DNA of 64,000 nucleotides from Candidatus Thiodiazotropha endoloripes (GTDB lineage Bacteria; Pseudomonadota; Gammaproteobacteria; Chromatiales; Chromatiaceae), in the NCBI RefSeq assembly GCF_001708965.1, contig NZ_LVJW01000006.1, positions 1,240,001 to 1,304,000 of the forward strand, in the 5' to 3' direction. Made by a program: the position numbers and the translations under genes. The notes under the pieces are model-generated. The model was not told the origin of the DNA. It saw only the letters and a program-made list of their open reading frames with translations, and did not search any database. Shown here piece by piece: positions 9,545 to 19,240 of this stretch (its first letter is position 1; each line of letters starts with the position of its first letter).

Positions 9545-10513
9545 TCAACAGCCACACTTGCTGGGTTTTGATTGATTCATCTGGAGTGTTCCAACCAGCT
9601 GATCCACAGAGGAGAGCTGATGGGATTTAAGATACTCAGTAATACCCGTATTGATCGATTTGCACACCAAAGGATCGTAGAACAGTGCGGTTCCGATACC
9701 GACAGCACTGGCGCCTGCAATGATGAATTCCAGAGCATCCTCAGCCGAAGTGATGCCGCCTTGGCCGATGATCGGGATCTGATGGGTTTTGCAGACCTGG
9801 TAGACCTGATGAACCTTGAGCAGTGCTACAGGCTTGATTGCAGGACCTGACAATCCTCCCTGGTTATTGCCGATGATGGGCGTTCTGCTCTCGATATCGA
9901 TCGCCATGCCCATCAGGGTGTTGATCACTGAAAAGGCATCACTCCCGGCTTCAATACACCCCTTTGCATTGGACGCTATGTCGGTTTGATTGGGGGAGAG
10001 TTTGGTTATCAATGGTTTGTCTGTCGCTTTACGACAGGTCTCAACCACCTTGGCGGACATGGCAGGATCGTTGCCGAAGGCCACCCCCCCCTCTTTCACA
10101 TTCGGGCAGGAGATATTGATCTCGATGGCATCGATGGGTGAGTCATCGAAGCGGCGGGTTACCTCGTAATACTCCTCCACACTCGATCCTGAGACATTGG
10201 CTATGAAGCGGGTCTCGGTAAAGTCCAGGTTGGGCAGTATTTGATTGACTACGTGGTCGACCCCGGGGTTTTGCAGCCCGATGGCGTTGAGCATGCCCTG
10301 GGGTGTTTCGTAGACCCGGTGGGGTTGATTGCCGAGACGGGCATCCTGGGTGGTTCCTTTGAGGCAGACAGCCCCCACATCCCGATTGCTAAACCCGTTT
10401 ACCCTTGTGTACTCTTCACCAAATCCGACGCACCCGGAGAGGAGAACAATGGGGCTGTTGAACGACATACCACAAAAATCGGTATTCAATGTTGGCTGGC
10501 TATTGCTGCTCAT
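9545..10513 (-). CDS. pyrD: Dihydroorotate dehydrogenase, class 1B catalytic subunit
   Basis: This 322-residue FMN TIM-barrel oxidises dihydroorotate to orotate in pyrimidine synthesis. The active-site segment EINISCPNVKEGG holds the catalytic Cys of class 1 enzymes, where class 2 enzymes have Ser. FMN phosphate motifs GQGGI and GASAVGIGTALF are near the end. Class 1B enzymes normally pair with the Fe-S/FAD subunit PyrK, which is not in this window. The C-terminus ends KCGC, unusual but possibly irrelevant. It probably forms an operon with the HDOD gene and is divergent from trmL, 34 bases away. Confidence 0.85.
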   Translation of the reverse strand: MSSNSQPTLNTDFCGMSFNSPIVLLSGCVGFGEEYTRVNGFSNRDVGAVCLKGTTQDARLGNQPHRVYETPQGMLNAIGLQNPGVDHVVNQILPNLDFTETRFIANVSGSSVEEYYEVTRRFDDSPIDAIEINISCPNVKEGGVAFGNDPAMSAKVVETCRKATDKPLITKLSPNQTDIASNAKGCIEAGSDAFSVINTLMGMAIDIESRTPIIGNNQGGLSGPAIKPVALLKVHQVYQVCKTHQIPIIGQGGITSAEDALEFIIAGASAVGIGTALFYDPLVCKSINTGITEYLKSHQLSSVDQLVGTLQMNQSKPSKCGC

Positions 10514-10547
10514 GAACCTTTATATAATCTTCAGTTAGGAGGGTGGG

Positions 10548-11012
10548 GTGTTTCATATCGTACTCTATGAGCCGGAGATCCCACCGAATACAGGTAATAT
10601 CATACGCCTGTGTGCCAATAGTGGCAGCAAATTGCATTTGATTCACCCCCTGGGTTTCAAGCTGGATGATAAACGTTTAAGGCGGGCAGGTCTCGACTAT
10701 CATGAATGGGCCGATGTTGGGGAATATGCTTCGCTCGATGAGTTTCTTGCCGATGTGAGGCCAGAGCGGCTGTTTGCCTGTACAACCAAGGGCCAACGTG
10801 GCTATGCTGCCGTCGACTATCAGCCTGGCGATGCCCTGCTATTCGGCCCTGAGAGCCGGGGTCTACCGGCAGAAGTCCTACAGGCGCTGGATCCCCAGCA
10901 GCGTATCCGCATTCCGATGAAGCCTCACAGTCGCAGTCTCAATCTCTCCAACGCTGTGGCATTGATCCTGTATGAGGCCTGGCGGCAGTGTGACTATCTC
11001 GGTGGTAAATGA
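10548..11012 (+). CDS. trmL: tRNA (cytidine/uridine-34-2'-O)-methyltransferase TrmL
   Basis: TrmL methylates the wobble ribose of certain leucine tRNAs using SAM. This 154-residue SPOUT enzyme shows the family N-terminus [23 protein letters not shown], the motif [11 protein letters not shown] and the knot segment [28 protein letters not shown]. It starts with GTG; the ribosome site TTAGGAGGG at 10535-10543 fixes that choice. Its stop is followed by the palindromic repeat at 11034-11152. Confidence 0.93.
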   Translation: MFHIVLYEPEIPPNTGNIIRLCANSGSKLHLIHPLGFKLDDKRLRRAGLDYHEWADVGEYASLDEFLADVRPERLFACTTKGQRGYAAVDYQPGDALLFGPESRGLPAEVLQALDPQQRIRIPMKPHSRSLNLSNAVALILYEAWRQCDYLGGK

Positions 11013-11033
11013 TTAATTGGGTCTCAGCACGAT

Positions 11034-11152
11034 TGGCACTTACTTAAGCGCCAAGAGACACATTGCATTGAGCGTATCAAAGGGTTTTTGGTGGGGCATG
11101 GCCCCACCCTACTGTTGAATTCAGAGTGTAGGGTGGGGCCATGCCCCACCAA
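11034..11152. repeat. Dispersed palindromic intergenic repeat, copy 1
   Basis: The core is a perfect 25-bp inverted repeat (11088-11112 with 11128-11152) of GTGGGGCATGGCCCCACC type. A left flank (11034-11087) aligns without gaps, in inverted orientation, to the flank of copy 2 at 58611-58750. Over the 38 bases I compared by eye, 29 match. The repeat lies between convergent trmL and gpsA and could also act as a two-way terminator. Confidence 0.8.
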
Positions 11153-11206
11153 TGACTGGTTAAGTCCGCACCATTCGGTCTCAGTATGCCCCGGTTGGGG
11201 CGTAGC

Positions 11207-12217
11207 TCAGAGACCCTCTGCTTTCTGGCTTCTGTCCAGCAGGTTGTGGACGGCTGTTTTCGGATTCAGATCCTCATACAACACCCGGTAGACCTGCTCT
11301 GAAATCGGCATCTCGACCTGCAGCCGCTGAGCCAGGGCGTAAACCTCTTTGGCGGTATGCACACCCTCAACCTCCTGACCGATCTTCGCTCTCGCGCTCT
11401 CGAGTGTCTGGCCCTCGGCCAGGGCAAGGCCCATACGGCGGTTGCGGGATTGATTGTCGGTACAGGTCAGCAGCAGGTCGCCCAATCCAGCCAGCCCCAT
11501 GAAGGTTTCCGATTTTCCACCAAGTTTCAGCCCCAGTCGCATGATTTCGGTGAGGCCACGGGTGATCAGTGCGGAACGGGTATTGGCGCCGAATCCAAGC
11601 CCATCGGCGATGCCGGCGGCGATCGCCAGCACGTTTTTGCTTGCACCGCCTACCTGCACACCAATCATGTCGCTGCTGGTATAGGCGCGAAACCATGAGG
11701 TATGCAGCCTGTTGGCCAGGCGATCGGCATGTGCCGGGTTGGTAGAGGCAACCGTAATGGCAGTCGGCAATCCTCGGGCCACCTCACCGGCAAAGGTGGG
11801 ACCTGAGATCACGGCCAGATCCCGGCCAGGCAGATGGCTGGCGGCCACTTCGCTGAGCAGTCGCTGACTGCCCGGTTCAAACCCTTTGGTGGCCCAGGCT
11901 ATTCCGGGATTGCCGTCGAGCAGAGGTTCGATGGCCTTGGTAACGGCGCTGAAGGCGTGGCTGGGTACTGCGATGATCACCTCCGAAGCCTGCTCCAGGG
12001 TTCGCTGCAGGTCAGCTTCCGGGGTGAGTGAGGGGGGCAGCGGGACGCCAGGTAGAAACTGTCGATTCTCCCGATCTTCGAGCAGTGCATCGACTTCGGC
12101 TTTGAGATGCCCCCAAAGCCGTACCGGTTGTCCCTCGCTACTCAGCAGTATGGCGAGTGCGGTTCCCCAGGAACCGGCACCCAGAACCGCAACGGCTTGT
12201 TCCCTGGCGTCACCCAT
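11207..12217 (-). CDS. gpsA: Glycerol-3-phosphate dehydrogenase [NAD(P)+]
   Basis: GpsA reduces dihydroxyacetone phosphate to sn-glycerol-3-phosphate for phospholipid synthesis. The 336-residue protein starts with the Rossmann motif VLGAGSWGTALA. It contains ISGPTFAGEVARGLPTAITVAS, the catalytic-Lys region GGASKNVLAIAAGIADGLGFG and the substrate motif GLAGLGDLLLTCTDNQSRNRRMG. Its ATG overlaps the secB stop (TAATG), so the two are translationally coupled. Confidence 0.96.
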   Translation of the reverse strand: MGDAREQAVAVLGAGSWGTALAILLSSEGQPVRLWGHLKAEVDALLEDRENRQFLPGVPLPPSLTPEADLQRTLEQASEVIIAVPSHAFSAVTKAIEPLLDGNPGIAWATKGFEPGSQRLLSEVAASHLPGRDLAVISGPTFAGEVARGLPTAITVASTNPAHADRLANRLHTSWFRAYTSSDMIGVQVGGASKNVLAIAAGIADGLGFGANTRSALITRGLTEIMRLGLKLGGKSETFMGLAGLGDLLLTCTDNQSRNRRMGLALAEGQTLESARAKIGQEVEGVHTAKEVYALAQRLQVEMPISEQVYRVLYEDLNPKTAVHNLLDRSQKAEGL

Positions 12218-12702
12218 TAATGCTGACTTTGGCCTTCAGCCTCTGTCTCTGCGCGTTTCGCCCGCTCCTGCTGATGTTGAGCGTAGATCATGTCGAAATT
12301 GACCGGCTGCAATACCATCTGTGGAAAACTGCCCTTGGTGATCAGGTCAGAGACCACTTCCCTCACATAGGGAAACAGCTGGTTGGGGCAGAAGGCGCCG
12401 AGCAGGGGGCCCATCTCTTGCTCCGGAAAGCCCTTGGCGGTGAAGATCCCGGCCTGTTTGACCTCCGCCAGATAGGCGGTCTGCTCCCCCAGTTTGGTGG
12501 TGACCGTGACCGTCAGGGTCACCTCGAAAACATCATCGTTGAGTTTATTGACTTCGGTATTCAGATTGACCCCGGTTTCCGGCTTCCACTCCTGCTGGAA
12601 AACAGCCGGAGAGTTTGGGGTCTCAAAAGAGATATCCTTGGTATAGATGCGTTGAACGGCAAATTCTCGGTTCGGCGCGTCTTGCTTGGCTTCTTCGGTC
12701 AT
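12217..12702 (-). CDS. secB: Protein-export chaperone SecB
   Basis: SecB is a tetrameric cytosolic chaperone that holds preproteins unfolded and hands them to SecA. The 161 residues show the N-terminal FAVQRIYTKDISFETPNSP and the later FPQMVLQPVNFDMIYAQHQQ helix of the family. It sits in the common gammaproteobacterial order rhodanese-secB-gpsA, 21 bases after the rhodanese gene. Confidence 0.96.
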   Translation of the reverse strand: MTEEAKQDAPNREFAVQRIYTKDISFETPNSPAVFQQEWKPETGVNLNTEVNKLNDDVFEVTLTVTVTTKLGEQTAYLAEVKQAGIFTAKGFPEQEMGPLLGAFCPNQLFPYVREVVSDLITKGSFPQMVLQPVNFDMIYAQHQQERAKRAETEAEGQSQH

Positions 12703-12723
12703 GTTGGTTTCCTGGTGGTGAGA

Positions 12724-13146
12724 CTACTTTTTCTTACGTGTGACAGGCAGGTTGTCACTCTGCCAGGCGAGTATACCGCCTTTTAGGTTGAACACCTCTT
12801 CAAACCCGGCTTTCTTCAGATGTTGGCAGGCGGCGGATGACTGGGCACCGGACCGACAGCTGACGATGATCGGTTTGTCCTTATATTTGTTCAACGCCCC
12901 GATCTGGCTGGCGAAGCCATTGCTGGGAATATTGATGGCATTGATGATATGGCCTTTGTTGAAGTCCGCTGCCGGTCTGACATCGACCACCACCGCTTCA
13001 CGGTTGTTGATCAATTCTGTTGCGGCAGAGGGCCCGACAGCGCTCCTGTCAGTGTGAGAGAGATTGAAGATCAAAAGGCCCGTGACCAGTGAAAAGGACG
13101 TGACGAGTACCCAGTGATTCATCGCAAATTCGATGAGTTGTTCCAT
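12724..13146 (-). CDS. Membrane-anchored rhodanese-like sulfurtransferase (YibN-like)
   Basis: This 140-residue protein has one N-terminal membrane helix (about residues 12-28) and a single rhodanese domain. VDVRPAADFNKGHI and the active loop CRSGAQS supply the persulfide-carrying Cys. It probably moves sulfane sulfur near the membrane. The start at 13146 follows a GAGG ribosome site; a start at 13158 is possible. The upstream same-strand gene is a two-cysteine ArsR regulator, which suggests sulfide or persulfide control. Confidence 0.88.
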   Translation of the reverse strand: MEQLIEFAMNHWVLVTSFSLVTGLLIFNLSHTDRSAVGPSAATELINNREAVVVDVRPAADFNKGHIINAINIPSNGFASQIGALNKYKDKPIIVSCRSGAQSSAACQHLKKAGFEEVFNLKGGILAWQSDNLPVTRKKK

Positions 13147-13322
13147 TCGGCGCCTCATGTGCAGCTGATTGTTCTACAGGGAGCGGAGTTTATACCAGCC
13201 AGCAGCAATGGTTAAGGGGTGTGTGGCCAGAGCTGGTGAATTTGGCTGTGCAGAGCACAGCCATGGGAGAGTTTATTTGATTCTACGGGGCAGCAGCAGA
13301 AGGTGGTTTTGCTGCTGAGCTC

Positions 13323-13685
13323 TCAGGGCGTGTGGGTACAGAAGACTTCCCGCATCATGCCGATCAACTTCAAGGTGCGGAAATCGCTGACCCGATAGTA
13401 GACCCGGTTGGCATCCTTGCGTGAAGCGAGAATGCCTTTATCCCGCAAAATCGCAAGATGCTGCGAGATATTGCTCTGAGAGGTGCCCACCTGTTCGACA
13501 ATCTCCTGGACGCTGACTTCCTGAGCGCCAAGGGTGCATAGAATCTTCAACCTCAGAGGATGTGACATGGCCTTCAGAGAGCGGGAGGCGCGGTCAACAT
13601 CGTCATCTGTGGCAAACAGATTATTCATGCCCTCGGGTTCATTCAACTCCAGGGGTTGGGCGCTTTTACTGTACTTGTGTTCCAT
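13323..13685 (-). CDS. ArsR-family regulator with SqrR/BigR-type cysteine pair
   Basis: This 120-residue winged-helix repressor has the family signature LKAMSHPLRLKIL, the recognition-helix segment VGTSQSNISQHLAILRDKGIL and the wing SRKDANRVYYRV. It has only two cysteines, Cys50 (KILCTLG) in the second helix and Cys116 (EVFCTHTP) near the C-terminus. The 66-residue spacing equals that of Cys41 and Cys107 in the persulfide sensor SqrR. The usual ArsR metal motif ELCVC is absent. It lies upstream of the rhodanese gene on the same strand. The sensing role is inferred. Confidence 0.8.
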   Translation of the reverse strand: MEHKYSKSAQPLELNEPEGMNNLFATDDDVDRASRSLKAMSHPLRLKILCTLGAQEVSVQEIVEQVGTSQSNISQHLAILRDKGILASRKDANRVYYRVSDFRTLKLIGMMREVFCTHTP

Positions 13686-14022
13686 ATACGTCCAGCCTTT
13701 TACTAGTAACTAATACAATAATACGCTGTTTTTCGTGGCAATGAGAACCCCTTTATTTAATCTGGTTACTTTTTATCCATTTTTTGCTTTCAATGGGGTT
13801 CGGTAGCCATTAAAAGCCTTGCAGTATAAAGGGAATATCCATTTATCACACATACTGAAAGAAAAACCATCAATCTTTATTTCAGATTGATGAAATGGTA
13901 CTGGTTTTCTGGTCTGGTCAGGTATTTGGTGATTTAATTGGCGACTGAATGTCAGACAGTTTTTTTGACCACCCTTTATCACCGCTTACCGCGCTAAATA
14001 GTCTTTATTGAAGAGAATCAAC
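13686..14022. other. Divergent intergenic region upstream of arsR-type gene and gpmI
   Basis: This AT-rich gap contains the promoters of both flanking genes. A 9-bp inverted repeat CATCAATCT/AGATTGATG is centred near 13881. The sequence TACTAGTAACTAATA near 13700 lies where an autoregulatory operator of the ArsR protein would be expected. No gene was seen. Confidence 0.5.
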
Positions 14023-15576
14023 ATGAGCGACAGACCTAAACCGGTCGTCCTGACCATTCTGGATGGTTGGGGTTATAGTGAAGACACAGAAGTAAATGCC
14101 ATCACAGAAGCCCGTACTCCGGTTTGGGATCGATTGTGGCGTGAGCATCCGCATACCCTGATTACCACGGCGGGGGCTGCCGTGGGGCTGCCTGGTGGCC
14201 AGATGGGCAACTCTGAAGTGGGTCATCTCAATCTGGGGGCCGGCAGAGTCGTCTACCAGGAGTTTACCCGGGTCTCCCGGTCAATCCGCACCGGTTCGTT
14301 CTTCACCAATGAGACTTTGACCACAGCCGTCGATAAGGCGGTCGAGAACGGCAAGACCGTGCATCTGCTCGGGCTGCTCTCTCCCGGCGGGGTGCACAGT
14401 CATGAGGAGCATATCCATGCAATGGCCAAACTGGCGGTCGAGCGTGGCGCCAAACAGGTCTATTTCCATGCATTCCTGGATGGTCGGGATACTCCGCCGA
14501 AAAGTGCCGAAGCATCCCTGGTCGCCCTGACTGAGGTGTTCGAATCTCTGGGTGTGGGCCGCATCGCCAGCCTGATCGGACGTTACTTTGCGATGGACAG
14601 GGACAACCGCTGGGAGCGGGTGGAGCAGGCCTACAATCTGTTGGTGGACGGTAAAGCGGCTTATCAGGTGGAAGATGCGATTAGCGGACTGCAGGATGCC
14701 TATCAACGGGGTGAGACCGATGAGTTTGTGGCTTCAACCTCGGTAACCCCGCCCGGCGCATCCCCAGCCAGAGTGGAAGATGGGGATGTGATGCTGTTCC
14801 TCAACTACCGGGCGGATCGGGCACGACAGCTGACCAAATCCTTCGTTGAGACTGACTTTGACGCGTTCAAGCGAGAGCGGGTTCCGGCGTTGGCGGAGTT
14901 TGTCAGCCTGACCCGTTACCATAAGCAGTTTGATATCCCGGTCGCCTTTCCTCCCGAGAAATTGCGCAATGTATTCGGTGAATACATCGCCAAACAGGGT
15001 CTGCTGCAGCTGCGTCTCGCAGAGACGGAGAAGTATGCCCATGTGACCTTTTTCTTCAATGGCGGGCGAGAGAAACCGTTTGAAGGTGAAGACCGGATTC
15101 TGGTGCCCTCACCCCAGGTGGCGACCTACGATCTGAAGCCGGAGATGAGCGCGGAGGAGGTGACGGACCATCTTGTCGAGGCCATCGAGAGCGGTAAATA
15201 CGACGCCATCATCTGTAATTTCGCCAACAGTGACATGGTGGGGCATACCGGCAAGTTCGAGGCGGCCAAGCTGGCCATCGAAACCCTGGACCACTGTCTG
15301 GGCCGGGTGCTCAAGGCGCTCCATCTGGTCGATGGCGAGATGCTGGTCACCGCCGATCACGGCAATGCGGAACAGATGGAGGATCATATCAACCATCAAC
15401 CTCATACGGCTCACACCACCAATCCGGTGCCTCTGGTCTATGTCGGTAGGCACAATGCCCAGCTGCTTGAGGGCGGCGCACTCTGCGATATCTCCCCAAC
15501 CCTGCTGAAGATCATGGGGTTGTCACAACCGGATGAGATGAAGGGGCGGTCTCTGATTGAGTTCGATGAGGCCTAA
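14023..15576 (+). CDS. gpmI: 2,3-bisphosphoglycerate-independent phosphoglycerate mutase
   Basis: GpmI interconverts 3- and 2-phosphoglycerate in glycolysis and gluconeogenesis with two Mn ions. The 517-residue protein shows [11 protein letters not shown], the catalytic-Ser segment [17 protein letters not shown], and the metal-binding [12 protein letters not shown] and [11 protein letters not shown] motifs. The ATG at 14023 matches the family N-terminus; the in-frame TTG at 14008 is less likely. envC begins 4 bases after the stop, so gpmI-envC-ctp form a common gammaproteobacterial operon. Confidence 0.97.
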   Translation: MSDRPKPVVLTILDGWGYSEDTEVNAITEARTPVWDRLWREHPHTLITTAGAAVGLPGGQMGNSEVGHLNLGAGRVVYQEFTRVSRSIRTGSFFTNETLTTAVDKAVENGKTVHLLGLLSPGGVHSHEEHIHAMAKLAVERGAKQVYFHAFLDGRDTPPKSAEASLVALTEVFESLGVGRIASLIGRYFAMDRDNRWERVEQAYNLLVDGKAAYQVEDAISGLQDAYQRGETDEFVASTSVTPPGASPARVEDGDVMLFLNYRADRARQLTKSFVETDFDAFKRERVPALAEFVSLTRYHKQFDIPVAFPPEKLRNVFGEYIAKQGLLQLRLAETEKYAHVTFFFNGGREKPFEGEDRILVPSPQVATYDLKPEMSAEEVTDHLVEAIESGKYDAIICNFANSDMVGHTGKFEAAKLAIETLDHCLGRVLKALHLVDGEMLVTADHGNAEQMEDHINHQPHTAHTTNPVPLVYVGRHNAQLLEGGALCDISPTLLKIMGLSQPDEMKGRSLIEFDEA

Positions 15577-15579
15577 TCT

Positions 15580-16830
15580 GTGTTGTGTCTGAGTCGCCTT
15601 GCGGCGCTCTGTGTTGGATGCTGTCTCGCCTTGATGGCGATGCAGGTAGCAGCGGAGGCCTCTGAAGAGGAGGCAAAGACAAAACTCGAACAGGTCAAAC
15701 GCAAGATTCAGACGCTGCAGCAGCAGTTACGCAACACCGAAGGCAAACGGCAGGAGCAGAGTCATGCGCTGCAGGAGATGGAAACGCAGATCGGTACGCT
15801 GGCCCGCCGGATTCGGGTCACCAGGCAGAGTTTGAAACGTCAACAGCGTCGTCTGTCGGAGCTGGAAGGGGAACGGGCCGATGCCCGACTGCGTCTGGAT
15901 CAACACCGCTCATCGCTTGAAAGACAGCTTCGCGCCGCCTACGCCATGGGGCGGCAGGAAAAAATGAAAATCCTGCTCAATCAACAAGATCCAGCAGTAG
16001 TCAGTCGGGTGATGGTGTATTACGATTACTTTAATACGGCCCGCCTGAAACAGATGGAGCAGATTCGGGTGAATCTGCAGAAATTGAACAAGATTGAACA
16101 GCAAATTGCTCGGGAGGAGCAACGCCTGCAACAACTCCAATCGAAAAACCTGACGCAGAAAAAACAGCTCGAAGCGGCTCAGTCCGGGCGTAAAAGGATC
16201 ATCGCCAGTCTCAACAGCCGATTGAAAAACAAAGGTCAGGAGTTAGAGAGTCTGAAAACAGACGAGAAACAGCTGCAGTCTCTGCTGGAGGAGATTCAAC
16301 AGGCGCTGGTGGATATCCCGATCAATCCAACGGCCCATGTCTCGTTCCAAAAGCGCAAAGGTAAGTTGCCCTGGCCATCCAGCGGCAAGCTGGAGGCCCG
16401 TTTCGGTTCCACCCGGGAGGTGGGTAAATTGAAATGGGACGGGGTGCTGATCTCCGCACCGGAAGGACAGGAGGTGCGAGCGATTCACCACGGCAGAGTG
16501 GCGTTTGCCGACTGGTTACGAGGCTTTGGCTTGTTGTTGATCATTGATCACGGTGAAGGCTTTATGAGTCTTTACGGGCACAATCAGAGCCTCTTCAAAG
16601 AGACCGGTGAGTGGGTGGAGCCTGGAGAGGTGGTTGCTCAGGTGGGTAACAGTGGGGGTCGCGCCTCATCGGGGGTCTATTTTGGCATTCGGCATAACGG
16701 AAAGCCGAAAAACCCAACCCAATGGTGTCGTCGGATCCGGGGGCGGGTGATTGCGGGTAAGGCTGTGAAGGAACTATCTTTTTATCCAGTTACTCACAAC
16801 ACAAAGAGCGACAGATTGGCGTCACGCTGA
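15580..16830 (+). CDS. envC: EnvC-type amidase activator (coiled coil plus degenerate LytM)
   Basis: EnvC activates periplasmic amidases for daughter-cell separation. The 416-residue protein begins with a signal peptide (cleavage near MQVAAEA). It has a long coiled coil over about residues 28-250 (TLQQQLRNTEGKRQEQSH and later). The C-terminal LytM/M23 domain includes RAIHHGRVAFADWLRGFG and LYGHNQSL. Metal ligands are degenerate: KWDG replaces the first His motif and FGIRHNG replaces HxH, as in non-catalytic EnvC. GTG start four bases after gpmI. Confidence 0.92.
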   Translation: MLCLSRLAALCVGCCLALMAMQVAAEASEEEAKTKLEQVKRKIQTLQQQLRNTEGKRQEQSHALQEMETQIGTLARRIRVTRQSLKRQQRRLSELEGERADARLRLDQHRSSLERQLRAAYAMGRQEKMKILLNQQDPAVVSRVMVYYDYFNTARLKQMEQIRVNLQKLNKIEQQIAREEQRLQQLQSKNLTQKKQLEAAQSGRKRIIASLNSRLKNKGQELESLKTDEKQLQSLLEEIQQALVDIPINPTAHVSFQKRKGKLPWPSSGKLEARFGSTREVGKLKWDGVLISAPEGQEVRAIHHGRVAFADWLRGFGLLLIIDHGEGFMSLYGHNQSLFKETGEWVEPGEVVAQVGNSGGRASSGVYFGIRHNGKPKNPTQWCRRIRGRVIAGKAVKELSFYPVTHNTKSDRLASR

Positions 16831-16965
16831 GGATCTCGGATGGAGATCGGTCAGCAGCGCGTTTCAAGCGGCGGGTTGAGCATTGGCTGGCCCTCTGGAG
16901 ATGATCCGGCCGCATCGAATCATGAGCCTGCTACTCAAGTAGCGGCACGAATGTAGGAAAAGCAG

Positions 16966-18291
16966 ATGATGAAAGCCGTTATGCGGAATAACCGACTGGG
17001 TTTCAGCCTGATAGTGATGGCTGTAATGCTGATACCTTTTGCACTGCCCGCGGAAGAGGATGGGGAGTCCAAGAACAACCTGCCGCTGCAGCAGTTGAGA
17101 ACCTTTGCGGACATTTTCGGGCGTATCAAAGCAAACTACGTGGAACCGGTGGATGATGAGGTACTGCTGGAAAATGCCATCCGCGGCATGGTTTCCGGGC
17201 TCGATCCACACTCCAACTATCTGGATGCGGAAGACTACAAGGATCTGCAGGTCGGAACCAAAGGTGAGTTCGGTGGCCTGGGCATCGAGGTGGGCATGGA
17301 AGACGGCTTTGTCAAAGTGATCGCGCCGATCGATGACACGCCGGCGGCCAGGGCCGGTGTCCGCAGCGGTGATCTGATTGTGCGCCTCGATGAGACACCG
17401 GTGAAGGGCATGAGCCTGAATGAGGCGGTTGCCCTGATGCGCGGCAAACCGGGTACGCCCCTGGAGCTGACCATCATCCGTGAAGGGGAAGAGAAGCCAA
17501 TCAAAATCACCGTGGTGCGGGACGTGATCCGGGTTGCCAGCGTCAAGAGCCGCCTGCTGGATGATCGATTTGCCTACTTACGGATCTCTCAGTTTCAAAC
17601 CCATACCGCCAGAGACATGCTGAAAGTGCTGCGCAAGTTGAAAGGTGAATCCGAGGGGGATCTGCAGGGCATGGTGCTGGATCTGCGCAACAATCCGGGC
17701 GGGGTGTTGAATGCCGCCGTCTCGGTCAGTGACGCCTTTCTCGAAGATGGCCTGATTGTCTATACCAAGGGCCGTGAGACCGACTCCCAGCTGCGTTTCG
17801 AAGCGGCGCCGGATGATGTGCTCGAAGGGGCGCCGATTGTGGTGCTGGTGAATGAAGGCTCCGCCTCCGCTTCGGAGATTGTGGCGGGTGCGCTGCAGGA
17901 TCATGGGCGCGCCGTCATCATGGGCAGCCAGACCTTCGGTAAGGGTTCTGTCCAGACCATCATTCCGATCACCGATACCGCCGCAGTGAAGCTGACCACG
18001 GCACGTTACTTCACCCCATCCGGTCGTTCGATTCAGGCGGAAGGGATCAAACCGGATATCGAGTTGGAGGACTTTACCCTCTCAAAGGTGAAGAAAGATC
18101 AGGTTGGACCGATCAAGGAGTCGAATCTGACCGGTCACCTGGAGAACGGCAACGAGGAGAGTGAGGAAAACCAGCCATCCGATTCGGATCAAGGGGATGA
18201 GTCGGTGGCCGCTAAAGATTATCAACTGGGTGAGGCGTTGAATCTGCTGAAGGGTCTTGCCATTCTGAATGCCAGAAAAGGGGCGGGGTAA
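16966..18291 (+). CDS. S41-family C-terminal processing peptidase
   Basis: This 441-residue periplasmic serine protease has a signal peptide, a PDZ domain (about residues 95-175, VIAPIDDTPAARAGVRSGDLIVRLDE) and the catalytic Ser/Lys dyad in NEGSASASEIVAGALQDHGRAVIMG and TFGKGSVQT. The C-terminal acidic linker (residues about 385-425, EENQPSDSDQGDES) is poorly conserved in the family. The gpmI-envC-ctp order suggests a role in cell-wall hydrolase turnover. A TAGGAAA ribosome site supports the ATG at 16966. Confidence 0.93.
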   Translation: MMKAVMRNNRLGFSLIVMAVMLIPFALPAEEDGESKNNLPLQQLRTFADIFGRIKANYVEPVDDEVLLENAIRGMVSGLDPHSNYLDAEDYKDLQVGTKGEFGGLGIEVGMEDGFVKVIAPIDDTPAARAGVRSGDLIVRLDETPVKGMSLNEAVALMRGKPGTPLELTIIREGEEKPIKITVVRDVIRVASVKSRLLDDRFAYLRISQFQTHTARDMLKVLRKLKGESEGDLQGMVLDLRNNPGGVLNAAVSVSDAFLEDGLIVYTKGRETDSQLRFEAAPDDVLEGAPIVVLVNEGSASASEIVAGALQDHGRAVIMGSQTFGKGSVQTIIPITDTAAVKLTTARYFTPSGRSIQAEGIKPDIELEDFTLSKVKKDQVGPIKESNLTGHLENGNEESEENQPSDSDQGDESVAAKDYQLGEALNLLKGLAILNARKGAG

Positions 18292-18403
18292 AATACCGAT
18301 AACTTGTGCACTATCCGATTCTAAAGCGTGACATCAGAGGCTCGCACAGCACCCAGGTCAGGGTGTACTGCAGCGGTGACGGCCGGCCTTTGCCAAACAT
18401 CCG

Positions 18404-19240
18404 ATGAGCAGACTGTTTCTGATCGGGCTATGGATAGTTATCGCCTTCTCCCCTACCCTCAAGGCTGAGCTTCAGCAGAATCCTCAACTGGAACACCCGG
18501 TCAGGATCGGCCTGATCATCGATGATCTGGGCAACCAGAAAGCCGCGGGAGAACGGGCGATCAATCTACCGGGCCCGGTGACTTACGCTTTTTTGCCGCA
18601 AACCCCCTTTACCTGGCATTTGGCGACCCGCGCCCATGAGCTCAACAAAGAGGTGATGCTGCATCTGCCCATGGAGTCCGATCTGGGTAATCCTCTGGGG
18701 AATGGGGCGCTGACACTGGCGATGCCCAAATCCCACTTTGTCGCAACCCTGAAGCGCAATCTCGCCTCGGTGCCCTATGTTGCCGGAGTCAACAACCATA
18801 TGGGGAGCCTGCTCACCCGGGATCCCACGGCGATGCGCTGGATCATGTCGGAGTTACGTCGTCAGGGGCTCTATTTCATCGACAGCCGCACTACCGAACT
18901 GACCGTGGCCGAAAGGGTGGCGCAGCGCCATCTGATCAGTAATGGACGTCGGGATGTGTTTCTCGACAATGTGCCGGAAAAGTCACTCATCAGGTTGCAG
19001 CTCCAGAAGTTGGTGGCGATCGCCCGGGAGCGGGGTGAAGCGATTGGAATCGGTCACCCCTATGGGGCGACCCTGGCTGTATTGCAGGAAGAATTGCCTA
19101 AACTTAAACAGCAGGGGATCGAACTGGTCCCGGTTTCTGAAATCATCAAACACAGGAGTTTCGTAATCCAACAGGCTAAAATTGATAGACTCAGCGAGGC
19201 GAGAAGCGGTAAGCTGCTAGGCGTGCGAGCGCAGGACTAG
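18404..19240 (+). CDS. Divergent polysaccharide deacetylase family protein
   Basis: This 278-residue exported protein belongs to the divergent polysaccharide deacetylase group (YibQ-like) commonly found after envC-ctp. It has a signal peptide, RIGLIIDDLGNQKAAGERA, and HLPMES and NNHMGSLLT as candidate metal-site segments. Its last 25 residues (from V254) are encoded inside the MITE-like element at 19163-19428, whose left arm supplies the stop codon. The native C-terminus was probably different and the tail is likely dispensable. Confidence 0.85.
   Translation: MSRLFLIGLWIVIAFSPTLKAELQQNPQLEHPVRIGLIIDDLGNQKAAGERAINLPGPVTYAFLPQTPFTWHLATRAHELNKEVMLHLPMESDLGNPLGNGALTLAMPKSHFVATLKRNLASVPYVAGVNNHMGSLLTRDPTAMRWIMSELRRQGLYFIDSRTTELTVAERVAQRHLISNGRRDVFLDNVPEKSLIRLQLQKLVAIARERGEAIGIGHPYGATLAVLQEELPKLKQQGIELVPVSEIIKHRSFVIQQAKIDRLSEARSGKLLGVRAQD

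Noticed and set aside
13869-13893. Inverted repeat CATCAATCT/AGATTGATG as an Fnr-type site
   Set aside because: The spacer is 7 bases rather than 4 and the half-sites do not match TTGAT-N4-ATCAA.
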